From: a virus | Strand: one strand, 5' to 3' | IMG/VR virus record: IMGVR_UViG_3300043446_000566 | Location: 20,248 to 84,247 of that record | DNA: 64,000 bases | Part shown: piece after piece, positions 16,132-27,056 of the stretch | Numbering within the stretch: position 1 is the stretch's first letter | How the letters are laid out: the number at the start of each line of letters is the position of its first letter | Notes under the pieces: model-generated | The model's database searches: none | What the model saw: the letters and a program-made list of their open reading frames with translations, nothing else | What the model was told of the DNA's origin: nothing | Translations under genes and position numbers: made by a program

Positions 16132-19100
16132 TCAAATGATGCTGGACAGTCTTCCAACGATAGTATTTAGTTGTTCCTTCAGAGTTTCTATTTGCGACTG
16201 CTGCTCTTTGATTGCTTCGATGAGAAGTCCGACCATGTTGCCATACTGTACACCATACTCATCGACATCTGCGGCATATGTGACAGCTTCTGGCAATACT
16301 TGTTCAACTTCTTGAGCGATGACACCAATCTGACGAGTCTTATTCTCATCATCAATCTTATTATAATACACGCCGCGAAGACTGTTGACTTTATTCAATG
16401 CGTTATCAACTGTGACAATATTCTCTTTCTTTCTTCTGTCAGAATACGCAACGATATTACCTGTTGAGTAGATACCGCCGCTGACATACAAGTAATAAGA
16501 AGATGATGTGGTCGATGAGCCGACGCCCATGCAGTTATTAGCGACATTATGGTAAAGATACCAACGACTGTTTGCTTCACGATATACACCACCGTTACCA
16601 GCAGAGTCATACATGAATCCATTGACGCCACTGTATACGTCATAGATGCCACCATAGGAATTCTTACTTCCGCCAATTCTCCATGGCGTGTAAGTGCCAC
16701 TAGAGTTATATCCAAAATATATAGACGTATCGGCGCTGTAGTAAAGAATTGGAGTACGAAGTGAGCCATCCGCTTGCAGCGAGTTGTTTACATAGACGTT
16801 GCCACCACCAAGCGGATCACTGCCGTTATTGACCGACATGACCTGTGTGCCCATGTCATAGTCAGTGTAAAATTTTACACCTTGATAACTTGCATTGGCA
16901 CCAATTTTAATACCAGTATGAAACGCGATACGAAGATCTGGATACGGATGAGTCCATGCTCCTGACTCACGATAGATTGCATAAGCGGTGCTAAGCCCAC
17001 TATCAAAGTACATTCCAAATGGATGGTCAGTGCTTACAGCATAGTTGTTTGATAGGTAGTATGTGTTGAGTCTGTAGAGGATTGACGTACTGTTTCCATC
17101 TATGTAATAACCAGTGTTATCTTGATCATAGAAAATACCCGAACGGAACGACGAGCCGTTGTAGGCGTATCCGTCTAGCAAATAAAGTGGATTGTGGTAG
17201 TTATTATTTGAACTGTTCGGTGTAATAAAGCGCACACCATTACGGAACATAACCTCGACACCAGTACCGTTGAAGTTACCGCTCAGATTAGCAATAGGAT
17301 CTACGTTGAAGCATGGAGTGATATTGCCCGACGTATCACCAAACACAACAGCGCCATAGGTCGTGCTATACCCATAATAAGAGCCGTAAAAGGCTTTCCA
17401 GTTTATGTTGGCAGAGTTTCGTACAAAGAATGTGCCCACAACAGAAGCTGAAGTAGGGTCGACATAGTACGCGGTGTTGTTACTGTCGTAGAAGATAGGG
17501 GCGCGAGAAGACGCGTATGATGTTGTATTACCACTGTTGTCAATGATGAATGCATTTATAGTGTCGGCGCTATTATTAAAGCGATAACCATATGATGGTG
17601 TTCCTTTGGCATATGAGCTATCACCAGCCCAATTTTGAACACCGTACCAGTTAACAGAGGTTAAAATTGATGTACCATTTGGATCAACATAGTACGAGGT
17701 GTTGTCATAGTCGTAGAAAATGCGGCTTCTGACGCTGCTCTCGCCCACAACGTACTGATCGCAATATAGAATTTTACTGCCATATGTGCGCACATACGTC
17801 GAGTCAGCCATATACCAGCCGCCGCCATATGACTCAAAATAAAATCCGCTAGTTCCAGAAACTCTGACCCATCCACCGTTGGCATAAATGTCGCCTTTGA
17901 CATGCAACTTATAAGATGGATTAGAAGCACTAAAATTACCAATACCGACGTTATTACTATACATCATCATTCCGTCAGTCGGAAGTGTTGTAGTATTTTC
18001 GCCATCGTATCCAGTAGCAAAGAATAATTTTCCTAGCGCATTCGCCGCATACATTCTAAGTTCAGCGTTACTGCTATCATATTGACGAATACCGCAGCGC
18101 CAACCAGTGCTTGAACCAAACGTGATTAGACCATCGTATGCACCTTTTTCCATTGCGAGTTTGCCATAAAAGATGCTAGTTCCGGCTGGATTGCAGTAGT
18201 AAGCAGTATTGTCACTATCATAAAACAGTGGTGCGCGGAAATCTGATGTAGCGTATCCTGTTCCTCCGACATGCAACGCATAAGAAGCAAAGTTGTCGCC
18301 GCCAGTAGCAACCCTAAGATTGCCACTACTATCAACAGTCATTACTCCTAAATCGCTGCTGTTTCTCCAAACAAAATTAGCGCCTGTTCCATAGTATGTG
18401 GTGCTACCTGAAGCAAAATAAAATCTTGCTCGCCCTTCAGATGATGTGTGCCAAACCCCTGTAGCGGGATTGAGGTTGTTTATCGTAGAAACAGTCAACG
18501 CATTTATAACAGATGTGCTAGCAGGATCAATATAGTACGCAGTGTTATTGCTGTCATAGAAAATAGGTGCACGGAAATCTGAACCAGCTGTTCCTGTTCC
18601 AAAGACATCGATGTTTCTAGTTGACCCATAAACAGAGAATACTGCGCGACTATTCACATAGTCGAAAATCGTGAAGTCTTTATATGTGCCAGCAGCGCCA
18701 CCCCAATCTAGACCAACAACAGCATATGTTCCGCCAGTGTATGCATCAGCTGTCTTGAATTTGAGTCTAGCAGCTAAGTTTAGATCACCTGTATTAGTGA
18801 ATGAAAGATTTGCACTTGTGACTGGAGTTTGATTTGATCCGCTAGCTGCAACACCAACAATATAGTTTGTTGCCGCGGAAGCAGCAGATGCATTGATCGC
18901 AGTCGATGGACCAGTAGCACCCTGGACACCTTGAGCGCCTTGAACACCCTGCGCACCAGTCGCACCCTGGACGCCTTGAGCACCTGTTGCACCAGTAGCA
19001 CCCTGAACACCTTGAGCGCCTGTTGAGCCTGTCGCGCCTTGAGCGCCAGTAGCACCAGTCGCACCCTGCACACCTTGTGCACCAGTCGATCCAGTTGCGC

Positions 19101-21885
19101 CTTGAACGCCTTGCGCGCCAGTAGATCCTGTAGCACCTTGAACGCCTTGTGAACCAGTTGCACCAGTCGCTCCCTGAGCACCAGCAGCACCTTGAATTCC
19201 TTGGAAGCCCTGTGAGCCAATCGCGCCTTGAGCGCCAGTAGCACCTTGAACACCCTGCGCGCCTTGGACGCCCTGAGCACCCTGTGCGCCAGTTGCACCC
19301 TGCGCTCCAGCGGCACCTTGCGCACCAGCGGCACCCTGGACACCTTGTGCTCCCTGAACACCTTGAGCGCCTTGAACACCCTGCGCACCTTGGAATCCAG
19401 CACCATAAGCAATTAGATGCGCATCAAACCAAGACGCGGATGAGGCTCCCTCGATAACTTGTGATGTTGGATTACCAGTGTATGCAGTAACTTCAACGTA
19501 ATCAGTTGAACCATTGAAATATAATGTTGTGTCAATTGTTTGATTCTGAGATACGCCAGTATTAGCAACAGGATCATATGTTAGTGTCGATTGAGTAGTG
19601 CCATTTTTTCTCAATTGAATATTATGTTGTTGATTGTTTACTGAACCTGCTTGCCATAATATCTGAACATTGATTTGATAATATCCAGCAATCGTTGGTT
19701 GAAACTTGTTTGTTGTGAACCAGTTTTGCGGATCATAGTCGTCAACAAATGTGACAACCTGATCTGATCCGTTTGTAATAGTTTGATTTGTTCCACCCTT
19801 GACAGCACGAACAACATATGGGCTTGCTGCGAGACTTGATGCTGGACCAGTAGCACCTTGTACACCTTGATAGCCTTGTGAACCTTGAGCGCCTAAAGCG
19901 CCTTGAACGCCTTGCGCTCCCTGTGCGCCAGCAGCACCTTGAACACCTTGAAAACCTTGCGCGCCTTGTACGCCTTGAGATCCAGTCGCGCCTGTAGCAC
20001 CTTGAACACCCTGAGATCCAGTCGTTCCAGTTGCGCCTTGAACACCCTGAGCGCCTGTCGCGCCCGTAGCGCCTTGTGCACCAGCAGCACCCTGAAATCC
20101 TTGAGCGCCGACAGAACCTTGTACACCCTGCGCGCCTTGAGCGCCAGATGATCCTTGCGCACCAGCAGCACCTTGAACGCCTTGATAGCCTTGTGAACCT
20201 TGAACGCCCTGTGCGCCAGTGTCGCCTTTGTCACCAGTTCTTACGAATGTGATCGTTGTATTTGTATTATTCGGGAACGTCGCTGTAGAAAGTGTAGAAT
20301 CAAAACCAGCAATCGGAACACAGAACCATCCGTTAGGATCACCGATATGCGAGTGATTGCCGATGATACTGAACTGCGCATATTCTAGCACGTTCGCAGT
20401 GTTTGAGATTCTAAATGTGCCTTTGACAGCAGATGTAGAATCGTCAATTGTCTGAAGATAGTTGTAAGTGTTTGCGCCAGTGCTGTCGATATAATCAATA
20501 TAAAGAGTCGTTGCGCTTAGAAGCGTCGCATTATTGACCTTTAGATTGCCATTTGATGGATCTGTATTTGCAGTGCTTGTCAAGAAGTTGTAGATGAATG
20601 ATGCACCGCCGAATGAACCAGTTTCACCCTTGAGTCCTTGCGAACCCTGTGAACCTTGAGCGCCAACAGAACCTTGAACACCTTGATAGCCTTGTGAACC
20701 TTGAGCGCCTAATGCGCCTTGGACGCCTTGAGCGCCTGTTGATCCAGTAGCACCTTGAACGCCTTGAGCACCAGTAGCACCTTGAACGCCTTGAGCACCA
20801 GTAGATCCAGTAGCACCAGTTGCGCCTTGAACGCCTTGAATACCTGTTGCGCCTTGTGCGCCAACGACACCTTGTGAACCTTGGACACCTTGCGAGCCAG
20901 TTACACCTTGAAAACCTTGCGAGCCTTGAACGCCTTGAGCGCCAGTTGAGCCTGTAGCGCCTTGAACGCCTTGATAACCTTGAAAGCCTTGCGCGCCTTG
21001 AACCCCTTGAGATCCTACAGCGCCTTGAATGCCTTGCGCACCAGTTGCACCTTGAACACCCTGAGCACCGATATCGCCTTGAACCCCTTGAGATCCTACA
21101 GCGCCTTGCACACCTTGCGCGCCAGTTGCACCTTGAACACCTTGAAAACCTTGCGAACCTTGAACGCCTTGTGATCCAGTCGCACCTGTAGCACCCTGGA
21201 CGCCTTGAGCACCTTGAAATCCTTGAACACCTGTAGAACCCTGAACGCCTTGATATCCTTGCGATCCTTGAACACCTTGTGCTCCTTGGACGCCTTGCGA
21301 GCCTTGAGCGCCTAAAGCACCTTGAACGCCTTGAGCGCCGACAGAGCCTTGTGCGCCGACTGATCCTTGCGCACCATTAGCGCCTTGGACACCTTGAGCG
21401 CCAACAGAACCTTGCACTCCAGCAATACCTTGAGCGCCAGTAGAACCTACTGCACCTTGAGAGCCTTGCGCGCCTTGAATGCCTGCTGCACCTTGCGCGC
21501 CAAGAACACCTTGCGCGCCTTGAAATCCTTGAGCACCCTGAGAACCTTGTGCTCCTTGAATGCCTTGATAGCCTTGATATCCCTGCGCGCCTTGAAATCC
21601 TTGTGCGCCTTGAACACCTTGATAACCCTGGTAGCCAGAAACGATATTGACTTTATCGCCGCCGTTGTTCTCGCGAACAGTGATATTTGAACCACCAGCG
21701 TTTGTGATGACATTGACTTTATCGCCAGCGCTTTGCTGATCGCGAACTACGATGCGACCTTGCTGACCATTTGGACCAGGAGAAACATTGACTTTGTTTC
21801 CACCCTGTTCGCGGATCAGAATGTTACTCTTATTCCCAGCGTTTTGAGTCGCTGAAGAATTATTTGCGCTGACTGAAATTTTCAT
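16132..21885 (-). CDS. Giant collagen-like tail fibre with peptidase S74 chaperone domain
   Basis: A 1917-residue fibre. Residues about 90-430, 560-690 and 825-1000 are collagen-type Gly-X-Y tracts built from GAQGVQG and GATGAQG units, interrupted by beta domains ending in '[20 protein letters not shown]' and similar. The second half contains at least five copies of a '[15 protein letters not shown]' repeat, at roughly 150-190-residue spacing. The C terminus ('[27 protein letters not shown]' ... '[16 protein letters not shown]') is a peptidase S74 intramolecular chaperone, which trimerises the fibre and is autocleaved. It is a host-adsorption fibre. The repeats are also visible as DNA-level tandem repeats. 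Confidence 0.93.
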   Translation of the reverse strand: MKISVSANNSSATQNAGNKSNILIREQGGNKVNVSPGPNGQQGRIVVRDQQSAGDKVNVITNAGGSNITVRENNGGDKVNIVSGYQGYQGVQGAQGFQGAQGYQGYQGIQGAQGSQGAQGFQGAQGVLGAQGAAGIQGAQGSQGAVGSTGAQGIAGVQGSVGAQGVQGANGAQGSVGAQGSVGAQGVQGALGAQGSQGVQGAQGVQGSQGYQGVQGSTGVQGFQGAQGVQGATGATGSQGVQGSQGFQGVQGATGAQGVQGAVGSQGVQGDIGAQGVQGATGAQGIQGAVGSQGVQGAQGFQGYQGVQGATGSTGAQGVQGSQGFQGVTGSQGVQGSQGVVGAQGATGIQGVQGATGATGSTGAQGVQGATGAQGVQGATGSTGAQGVQGALGAQGSQGYQGVQGSVGAQGSQGSQGLKGETGSFGGASFIYNFLTSTANTDPSNGNLKVNNATLLSATTLYIDYIDSTGANTYNYLQTIDDSTSAVKGTFRISNTANVLEYAQFSIIGNHSHIGDPNGWFCVPIAGFDSTLSTATFPNNTNTTITFVRTGDKGDTGAQGVQGSQGYQGVQGAAGAQGSSGAQGAQGVQGSVGAQGFQGAAGAQGATGATGAQGVQGATGTTGSQGVQGATGATGSQGVQGAQGFQGVQGAAGAQGAQGVQGALGAQGSQGYQGVQGATGPASSLAASPYVVRAVKGGTNQTITNGSDQVVTFVDDYDPQNWFTTNKFQPTIAGYYQINVQILWQAGSVNNQQHNIQLRKNGTTQSTLTYDPVANTGVSQNQTIDTTLYFNGSTDYVEVTAYTGNPTSQVIEGASSASWFDAHLIAYGAGFQGAQGVQGAQGVQGAQGVQGAAGAQGAAGAQGATGAQGAQGVQGAQGVQGATGAQGAIGSQGFQGIQGAAGAQGATGATGSQGVQGATGSTGAQGVQGATGSTGAQGVQGATGATGAQGATGSTGAQGVQGATGATGAQGVQGATGAQGVQGAQGVQGATGPSTAINASAASAATNYIVGVAASGSNQTPVTSANLSFTNTGDLNLAARLKFKTADAYTGGTYAVVGLDWGGAAGTYKDFTIFDYVNSRAVFSVYGSTRNIDVFGTGTAGSDFRAPIFYDSNNTAYYIDPASTSVINALTVSTINNLNPATGVWHTSSEGRARFYFASGSTTYYGTGANFVWRNSSDLGVMTVDSSGNLRVATGGDNFASYALHVGGTGYATSDFRAPLFYDSDNTAYYCNPAGTSIFYGKLAMEKGAYDGLITFGSSTGWRCGIRQYDSSNAELRMYAANALGKLFFATGYDGENTTTLPTDGMMMYSNNVGIGNFSASNPSYKLHVKGDIYANGGWVRVSGTSGFYFESYGGGWYMADSTYVRTYGSKILYCDQYVVGESSVRSRIFYDYDNTSYYVDPNGTSILTSVNWYGVQNWAGDSSYAKGTPSYGYRFNNSADTINAFIIDNSGNTTSYASSRAPIFYDSNNTAYYVDPTSASVVGTFFVRNSANINWKAFYGSYYGYSTTYGAVVFGDTSGNITPCFNVDPIANLSGNFNGTGVEVMFRNGVRFITPNSSNNNYHNPLYLLDGYAYNGSSFRSGIFYDQDNTGYYIDGNSTSILYRLNTYYLSNNYAVSTDHPFGMYFDSGLSTAYAIYRESGAWTHPYPDLRIAFHTGIKIGANASYQGVKFYTDYDMGTQVMSVNNGSDPLGGGNVYVNNSLQADGSLRTPILYYSADTSIYFGYNSSGTYTPWRIGGSKNSYGGIYDVYSGVNGFMYDSAGNGGVYREANSRWYLYHNVANNCMGVGSSTTSSSYYLYVSGGIYSTGNIVAYSDRRKKENIVTVDNALNKVNSLRGVYYNKIDDENKTRQIGVIAQEVEQVLPEAVTYAADVDEYGVQYGNMVGLLIEAIKEQQSQIETLKEQLNTIVGRLSSII
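16164..16171 (-). promoter_or_regulatory. Candidate late promoter (ACTAAATA) inside the 3' end of the fibre gene
   Basis: ACTAAATA on the minus strand lies within the last codons of the giant fibre gene, 42 nt upstream of the EF-hand protein gene. Confidence 0.4.
18900..19395 (-). repeat. Collagen-type Gly-X-Y coding tandem repeats in the first large fibre
   Basis: Dense short tandem repeats with a 9/18-bp flavour (codons for GAQ, GVQ, GAT). Similar blocks occur at about 19850-20215 and 20640-21640 of the same gene, and at about 24370-24895 in the second fibre. They generate long spurious open frames on the opposite strand and are likely sites of slippage or recombination. Confidence 0.85.
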
Positions 21886-22217
21886 TTAGTGATTTGCGGA
21901 TACACTGTGATAATGCCTTCGATCACTCTTGAAGTAACATTTGCTGCGTCTTTCATCTTGACATCGTAGAGATATCTGCCAGCTTTGATGTTAGCTGTAG
22001 TCGCCGAATTCATCGACAGAGCAACATTGCCGTTGGCTACGTTGTCGATTGTCACAGCTAGATTCGCAGTGACGTTGGCTGAATAGTAAGACTTACGAAT
22101 AGATGAAGAGAATGTGTAGTTGGCGACGTTGATTACACTTCCATCGTTGTTTGTCAAATCGATATTGACCGAGAAGTCTGTGCCTTGATCGCAATAAAGT
22201 TCAACAAAACTAGCCAT
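21882..22217 (-). CDS. Small beta-rich virion protein upstream of the fibre
   Basis: 111 residues: [23 protein letters not shown]..., a short immunoglobulin-like or beta-sandwich layout ('[20 protein letters not shown]' and '[33 protein letters not shown]'). Such proteins are found next to fibre genes in marine T4-like phages and are probably a fibre connector. The stop overlaps the giant fibre ATG by 4 nt. A candidate late promoter is 30 nt upstream. Confidence 0.75.
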   Translation of the reverse strand: MASFVELYCDQGTDFSVNIDLTNNDGSVINVANYTFSSSIRKSYYSANVTANLAVTIDNVANGNVALSMNSATTANIKAGRYLYDVKMKDAANVTSRVIEGIITVYPQITK

Positions 22218-22246
22218 TTTTGTACCCTAGAGAGGTTATATTTGAT

Positions 22247-22254
22247 TATTTAGC
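22247..22254 (-). promoter_or_regulatory. Candidate late promoter (GCTAAATA) for the giant fibre unit
   Basis: GCTAAATA overlaps the end of the second sulfotransferase gene and lies 30 nt upstream of the 111-residue gene that precedes the giant fibre. Confidence 0.6.
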
Positions 22255-22903
22255 TAAAGGTAATTCCCTTGCTATTGAAAAAATCATAATCTTCACGGTA
22301 GAATTCTTTGATTTTTAGCACATCAGCTTCAGATAGGTCTGTCCTTTTATGCAACTTGATTCCTAAATTTTCCCTAGGTATTTTAGATGGCTCTAGATCA
22401 AATAGCCTGCAAATTTTTCTAGCCTCGTTGTCGAAATTCCTAAAGTCTAGAAATACCGTGTTTGGATTTTGAAACCATTCTTTTTGACTTTGAAAAATGG
22501 TGCTTCTATTTTGTCCTAAAGTATCTAAAAACTGTATCGGAGTTATTGAGTCGATCTTATTCTTTTGAGTTTCTGTTAGATCCTCATACGTCGCGACAGA
22601 AGCGCATGAAAATTCTTCACCATAGAAATGACCTAGCAAATACTTTACAACAGCAGAAGGATCTCTTCTCTTATGAATCTCACCTCTTGTAGAAGCTAAG
22701 ACATGGTTGAATGCAGAAACGTATCTTTCAACTGGATCTCTGTAAAAACAATAAAAAGTATAATCATTTGGCTCTGAAATACTCTTTTCATGTGTGTGAG
22801 AATTCAGATCAGCATCTAGATTCTTTAGCAAATTATGTAAAGAAGCGGAGCCAGTTTTTGGATTATACAGTAGCGCTATTCTCTTTTCTTTATGGAGTAG
22901 CAT
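22250..22903 (-). CDS. Second sulfotransferase-family protein
   Basis: 217 residues. 'IALLYNPKTGSASLHNLL' is the PAPS 5'-phosphosulfate loop and 'YTFYCFYRDPVERYVSAFNH' is the 3'-phosphate-binding motif. The C-terminal 'HKRTDLSEADVLKIKEFYREDYDFFNSKGI' resembles the last helices of the Sulfotransfer_2-type fold. It overlaps the preceding gene by 14 nt. It is divergent from the copy at 14340-15014 but has the same motifs. Its base composition is AT-richer than the structural genes, suggesting acquisition. Confidence 0.85.
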   Translation of the reverse strand: MLLHKEKRIALLYNPKTGSASLHNLLKNLDADLNSHTHEKSISEPNDYTFYCFYRDPVERYVSAFNHVLASTRGEIHKRRDPSAVVKYLLGHFYGEEFSCASVATYEDLTETQKNKIDSITPIQFLDTLGQNRSTIFQSQKEWFQNPNTVFLDFRNFDNEARKICRLFDLEPSKIPRENLGIKLHKRTDLSEADVLKIKEFYREDYDFFNSKGITFS

Positions 22904-23222
22904 TCAGTTTAGCCACATTCTCATTTTGAATTGCGATAATATCAACTTTTGAGTCGACCCATTGACGAAAATATTTGTTAGATCCAATACCTTGCTCTGA
23001 GATTTTCGCATGAGAAATAAAATTTGTCTGAGTAGGTGGATCTAGAACCAATGTTCCGCTATGATAAACATGAACATGATAGTCACTACCTGGCACCATT
23101 CTGCTAGTGTCAGTCGATATAACGTAATAGTTTATGGCTGTATACACATGATCCTGAATAGCTTCGTTGTATTCAGAACCGACGCTGGGTATATGAAAAA
23201 TGTGTGTTATGTTATTTGCCAT
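22890..23222 (-). CDS. Small hypothetical protein in fibre region
   Basis: 110 residues (MANNITHIFHIPSVGSEYNEAIQ...). No domain recognised; a mix of beta strands and a His/Tyr-rich 'DYHVHVYHSGTLVLDPPTQTNFISH' segment. It lies between the 239-residue fibre-associated gene and the second sulfotransferase, and overlaps the latter by 14 nt. Either a virion accessory protein or a partner of the sulfotransferase is possible; this is inference from position. Confidence 0.65.
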   Translation of the reverse strand: MANNITHIFHIPSVGSEYNEAIQDHVYTAINYYVISTDTSRMVPGSDYHVHVYHSGTLVLDPPTQTNFISHAKISEQGIGSNKYFRQWVDSKVDIIAIQNENVAKLNATP

Positions 23223-23228
23223 TGTATT

Positions 23229-23948
23229 TTACAGAGTGAGCGATACGTTGAAATTGCCAGTCCATCCGTTGAACGCCTTCCATGGCGTGTACACTCCGCT
23301 ACCTAGTGGAAATTCATAGACAGTATAATTACCACCAGAGTTATAACTATTACTTGTCGATGAAGCGCGGGTTCTTGTTACACCAAAAACAGTAACCGAA
23401 GTCCACCAGTTACCCAATGTCGATGTCGTCACATCGCCAGAAAAAGCTATAGAAGTGTTTAGTAATGTTGTAACAGAACTTGGCGCAGTGTCTACTTTCC
23501 ATAAGTCATAGACTGCAATTATGCTGGTGCTTCCACTTCCACTTTTACTTGTTCCAACAGTAGAGTAAGATCCTATAGTTCCAAATCCAGAGGAAATACC
23601 TTGTCCGCTAAACTGTGAACTTGCGAAAGATGTTGTACTTACGCCAAATGCTGTGTAATAATAACTATGATAGACTGGACCGCCAAAATTAGAAGTCGTA
23701 GAACTGTATGTTCCGGAAGTTCCTTGGCCACCAGTCCATGTTGTTCCAGCAGAACTATCAAAATTAGAAGATCCACCGATATATTGGCGAATCGTCAATG
23801 CTGAAGGATTTGTCGAGATCGATAGATTATTAGAATGCGACGCAACATAACCACCACCTCTAACATATGATCTCAGATTCGATGGAGGTGTGCCTCCACC
23901 GTATTCTGTTTTGATATCACTCAGCGTAGGAGTAGAACCGATAGTCAT
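23229..23948 (-). CDS. Gly/Ser/Thr-rich fibre-associated virion protein
   Basis: 239 residues. The N terminus 'STPTLSDIKTEYGGGTPPSNLRSYVRGGGYV' is the same type of fibre-adaptor leader seen in many phage tail proteins ('L.D...YGG..P.NL..Y.RG'). The remainder is low complexity (Gly, Ser, Thr, Tyr, Trp) and beta-rich. It overlaps the upstream fibre stop by one base. It probably decorates or tips the second fibre. Confidence 0.75.
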   Translation of the reverse strand: MTIGSTPTLSDIKTEYGGGTPPSNLRSYVRGGGYVASHSNNLSISTNPSALTIRQYIGGSSNFDSSAGTTWTGGQGTSGTYSSTTSNFGGPVYHSYYYTAFGVSTTSFASSQFSGQGISSGFGTIGSYSTVGTSKSGSGSTSIIAVYDLWKVDTAPSSVTTLLNTSIAFSGDVTTSTLGNWWTSVTVFGVTRTRASSTSNSYNSGGNYTVYEFPLGSGVYTPWKAFNGWTGNFNVSLTL

Positions 23949-26848
23949 TATCTATTTTCCAGTTCTTTCACTCTCTTGTCTAGTTCCTTGATAGCTTCAA
24001 TTAGAACTGGAACAAGTTTATCATAAGAAACTGACAAGTGACCGTCAACCATCTCTGAAACTGCTGAAGGTAATAGCTGTTGAATTTCTTGAGCGATGAC
24101 GCCATATTGTAGTCTCTGATCTTTTTCTGGATCAATCCAGCGGAACGAAACACCATTGATCGAGTTTACCTTATCAACAGGAGTTTCAATATTTCCGTAT
24201 ACATGCTTTAGTTCAGCGTCTGATGCGGTCGAGAAATCATAGGCATAAACAGTCGTCGATGACCAGTAAATGCTACTGCAAGCAGCTGCTGTTTGTGAAG
24301 AACCAATTCCAGCAACACCTACAAGATAATTTGTTCCAGCTGAAGCAGAGGCATTGATCGATGTAGAAGGACCAGCAGCGCCTTGCACACCCTGAGCGCC
24401 TGTCGCGCCAGTAGCACCTTGAACGCCTTGAGCACCAGTAGCACCAGCCGCGCCTTGCACACCTTGAAATCCTTGCGCGCCTGTGCCGCCATTAGTACCA
24501 GCAGCACCTTGAACACCTTGGAATCCCTGTGCACCTGTACTGCCGTTGCTACCAGCTGCACCTTGTACGCCTTGGAATCCTTGAGCACCAGTCGCTCCTG
24601 CGGCACCAGCAGAGCCTTGAGCACCCGTTGCGCCAGCAGTGCCTTGAGAACCAGTCGCACCTTGAGCGCCATTGCTACCAGCAGCGCCTTGAGCACCAGT
24701 AGCACCTGTTGCACCAGTCGCGCCTTGTACACCCTGAGCGCCTGTCGCGCCTTGAACACCTTGTGCGCCAGTAGAACCAGTTGAGCCTGTAGCACCCTGT
24801 ACGCCTTGGAATCCTTGTGCACCTTGCACACCTTGAAATCCTTGGAATCCTTGAGCGCCTTGTCTACCTTGTGCACCCTGCACACCTTGTGGACCTAATG
24901 CGCCAGGGTTTGAAGTATTCGCTGAGAATGCGAGTCTTGTATTTGAACCAGATGTTGAAACTGCTACGTTGATCGAATCAGTATTTGCAACTTCTAGATT
25001 CTGCTTATTTGTCACACTGCTTGTATTTGCGTGATACACAGAAACAGTATTTGCGGCAGTATTCGCAGCACCATAAGCCGCTACAGCGGTATCATATGCT
25101 GTCTTTACTGTGCTTCCAGCCGCTGCATCAGTAGTGCTTGTGCTTGTGACTGTTGTGATAAGATTCTGAGTAGTAAGCAGTGTATAATACGCAAGATTCG
25201 CATTACCAGTTGCGCGCCAGACACCAGCAGTTGATGAGAAGAAGATCTCAGAGTTGCCGTTGGTTCCTGCACGGCGGCTACGGAATGTAGCATCGCCATC
25301 ACTTACAGCTGAAGCACGAAGAACAAAGGTATTTGAATCTAGTGTAGTAGATCCTGTAACAACCTGTGTGCCTGTGATTGTCACGTTATTGAATACAGCA
25401 TTACCTTGGCTGAGGCTATATGTGCCTGCTGTATCAAGGATTATGTTTGTTGCAGTAGTTCTGCCGTTTAGATTTGCTGTGCCAGTCACAGTCAGATTCT
25501 GTGACATGGTTGTATTCTTGCTCACAGCAAGATTAGAAGACAGCGTTGTGTCTCCAGTCACGCCCAACGTAGTTCCTACAGTCGCAGCACCAGTGATTGT
25601 AGCTGAAGCGAGTGTAGCAGCGCCAGAACTGAGTGTTCCTGTTACTGTAGCATTCTGCGATACTGTGACGTTCTTGCTCACAGCTAGGTTTGATGATACA
25701 GTGGTATTACCAGTTACTGTAAGATTTGCTGATAGCGTTGTGTCGCCAGTCACGCCTAGTGTAGTGCCAACAGTTGCAGCACCAGTAATAGTTGCTGAGG
25801 CAAGTGTAGCAGCACCAGAATTCAATGTTCCAGTGATTGTAGCATTCTGACTAATTGTTGCGTTCTTACTTACAGCTAGATTAGAAGACAGCGTTGTATT
25901 AGCTGCTACAGTTAGATTAGCAGATAATGTGGCATTGCCAGTCACGCCTAATGTGGTACCGACAGTTGCAGCGCCAGTAATAGTAGCTGAGGCAAGTGTA
26001 GCAGCACCTGAACTTAGTGTGCCAGTAATCGTTGCGTTTTGGCCAATCGTTGTATTTTTGCTTACAGTCAGATTAGAAGATAATGTTGTATTACCTGTGA
26101 CAGCAAGATTAGATGATAAAGTCGTATCACCAGTCACACCCAGAGTCGTGCCAACAGTTGCAGCACCAGTAATAGTAGCTGAGGCAAGCGTAGCAGCACC
26201 AGAACTGAGTGTTCCAGTGATCGTCGCATTTTGGCCGACTGTGAGATTGCTTGTGATAGCGACATTTGAATTCAATGCTGTATTGCCAGTAACAGTAAGC
26301 AGACCAGAAAGCGTTGTGTTTTGCGAAACAGCTACGTTAGAGTTTAGTGCTGTATTGCCAGTAACCTTTACATCGCCAGTGACGTTTGCTGTTCCTGTGA
26401 TTGTAGTGTTCTGTGAGATAGTGACGTTCTTTGAAACAGCGACGTTTGAGTATAGAAACGTATTACCAGTCACTTCAGCAGTCGATACGACATTCAATGT
26501 GCCAGTGACATTGGCATTCTGTGAGATGACTGTGTTCTTAGAAACAGCTAGATTTGATGAAAGCGTTGTATTGCCGCCGACTGTAGCTGTGTTACCAACA
26601 GAGAGAATAGAAGTTGTTGTCGTGCCACCAATCAGAGCGTCAGAAGCTGCGCCGATCAGAGTCAGAAGAGTTCCGCTTGTTGATCGCGAAAGAGTGATCG
26701 CGCCGTTAGAGATAATGAAGTCGCTATTATCTTTTACGAATGGATGATTTCGTAGAATGTTTCTGTCAGCAATCAGAGAATTTGTAGCTACGCGCCAATC
26801 GTCAAACGTATTAGCGATTTGAATTAGTCCAATATTTACGTTAGCCAT
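23948..26848 (-). CDS. Second large fibre: beta-repeat shaft, collagen tract and peptidase S74 domain
   Basis: 966 residues. The N-terminal domain ('[29 protein letters not shown]') is the usual virion-attachment module of marine fibres. Residues about 75-450 consist of a repeated unit of about 45 residues ('[14 protein letters not shown]', '[14 protein letters not shown]', '[18 protein letters not shown]'), a predicted triple-beta shaft. Residues about 655-825 are a collagen-type Gly-X-Y tract. The C terminus ('[30 protein letters not shown]', '[16 protein letters not shown]') is a peptidase S74 chaperone. Confidence 0.92.
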   Translation of the reverse strand: MANVNIGLIQIANTFDDWRVATNSLIADRNILRNHPFVKDNSDFIISNGAITLSRSTSGTLLTLIGAASDALIGGTTTTSILSVGNTATVGGNTTLSSNLAVSKNTVISQNANVTGTLNVVSTAEVTGNTFLYSNVAVSKNVTISQNTTITGTANVTGDVKVTGNTALNSNVAVSQNTTLSGLLTVTGNTALNSNVAITSNLTVGQNATITGTLSSGAATLASATITGAATVGTTLGVTGDTTLSSNLAVTGNTTLSSNLTVSKNTTIGQNATITGTLSSGAATLASATITGAATVGTTLGVTGNATLSANLTVAANTTLSSNLAVSKNATISQNATITGTLNSGAATLASATITGAATVGTTLGVTGDTTLSANLTVTGNTTVSSNLAVSKNVTVSQNATVTGTLSSGAATLASATITGAATVGTTLGVTGDTTLSSNLAVSKNTTMSQNLTVTGTANLNGRTTATNIILDTAGTYSLSQGNAVFNNVTITGTQVVTGSTTLDSNTFVLRASAVSDGDATFRSRRAGTNGNSEIFFSSTAGVWRATGNANLAYYTLLTTQNLITTVTSTSTTDAAAGSTVKTAYDTAVAAYGAANTAANTVSVYHANTSSVTNKQNLEVANTDSINVAVSTSGSNTRLAFSANTSNPGALGPQGVQGAQGRQGAQGFQGFQGVQGAQGFQGVQGATGSTGSTGAQGVQGATGAQGVQGATGATGATGAQGAAGSNGAQGATGSQGTAGATGAQGSAGAAGATGAQGFQGVQGAAGSNGSTGAQGFQGVQGAAGTNGGTGAQGFQGVQGAAGATGAQGVQGATGATGAQGVQGAAGPSTSINASASAGTNYLVGVAGIGSSQTAAACSSIYWSSTTVYAYDFSTASDAELKHVYGNIETPVDKVNSINGVSFRWIDPEKDQRLQYGVIAQEIQQLLPSAVSEMVDGHLSVSYDKLVPVLIEAIKELDKRVKELENR

Positions 26849-26849
26849 T

Positions 26850-27056
26850 TTATCCTCTGTTCAAAATCTGCTGTAGCATATTTTTGATTTCTAAGACGTC
26901 CGATTTTATCTTATTTATTTCGGCATCTCTTAGTTGATTTTCTCTATGCTTTTGAAGTTCGTTTTGATACTTGCTTACTTCAGTTACATCCGTACACAAA
27001 ACCGCCATGTTAGTAGCGTCTCTAGCGTATTTTGTGCCCTCAATCTTGTACTTCAT
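26850..27056 (-). CDS. Small coiled-coil protein preceding the fibre
   Basis: 68 residues; the C-terminal half ([37 protein letters not shown]) is a clear heptad-rich coiled coil. It is adjacent to the fibre gene (1-nt gap) and overlaps the stop of the 968-residue structural gene by one base. It may be a trimeric connector or a fibre-assembly helper. No family recognised. Confidence 0.7.
   Translation of the reverse strand: MKYKIEGTKYARDATNMAVLCTDVTEVSKYQNELQKHRENQLRDAEINKIKSDVLEIKNMLQQILNRG
26912..26919 (-). promoter_or_regulatory. Candidate late promoter (AATAAATA) upstream of second fibre
   Basis: AATAAATA lies inside the coiled-coil protein gene, 64 nt upstream of the fibre ATG. An in-gene position makes it less certain than the intergenic examples. 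Confidence 0.4.

Noticed and set aside
18900-21640. Regularly spaced repeats resembling a CRISPR array
   Set aside because: The repeats are in frame, variable and encode Gly-X-Y triplets without unique spacers of constant length; no cas genes nearby.
18780-21713. Long minus-strand frames rich in Lys/Arg/Val inside the giant fibre gene
   Set aside because: They are shifted readings of the Gly-X-Y collagen repeats, which lack stops in several frames; no independent start signals.
14340-22903. Reading the two 'RDPVER' proteins as glycosyltransferases
   Set aside because: The KTGT/KTGS loop near the N terminus followed by RDPVER is the sulfotransferase PAPS-site arrangement; no DxD or other glycosyltransferase motif is visible.
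25254-26747. Long open frames on the plus strand opposite the second fibre (198 and 272 codons)
   Set aside because: They mirror the repetitive Val/Thr/Ala codons of the fibre on the other strand, consist of repeated '[22 protein letters not shown]' units, and have no ribosome-binding site or family resemblance.
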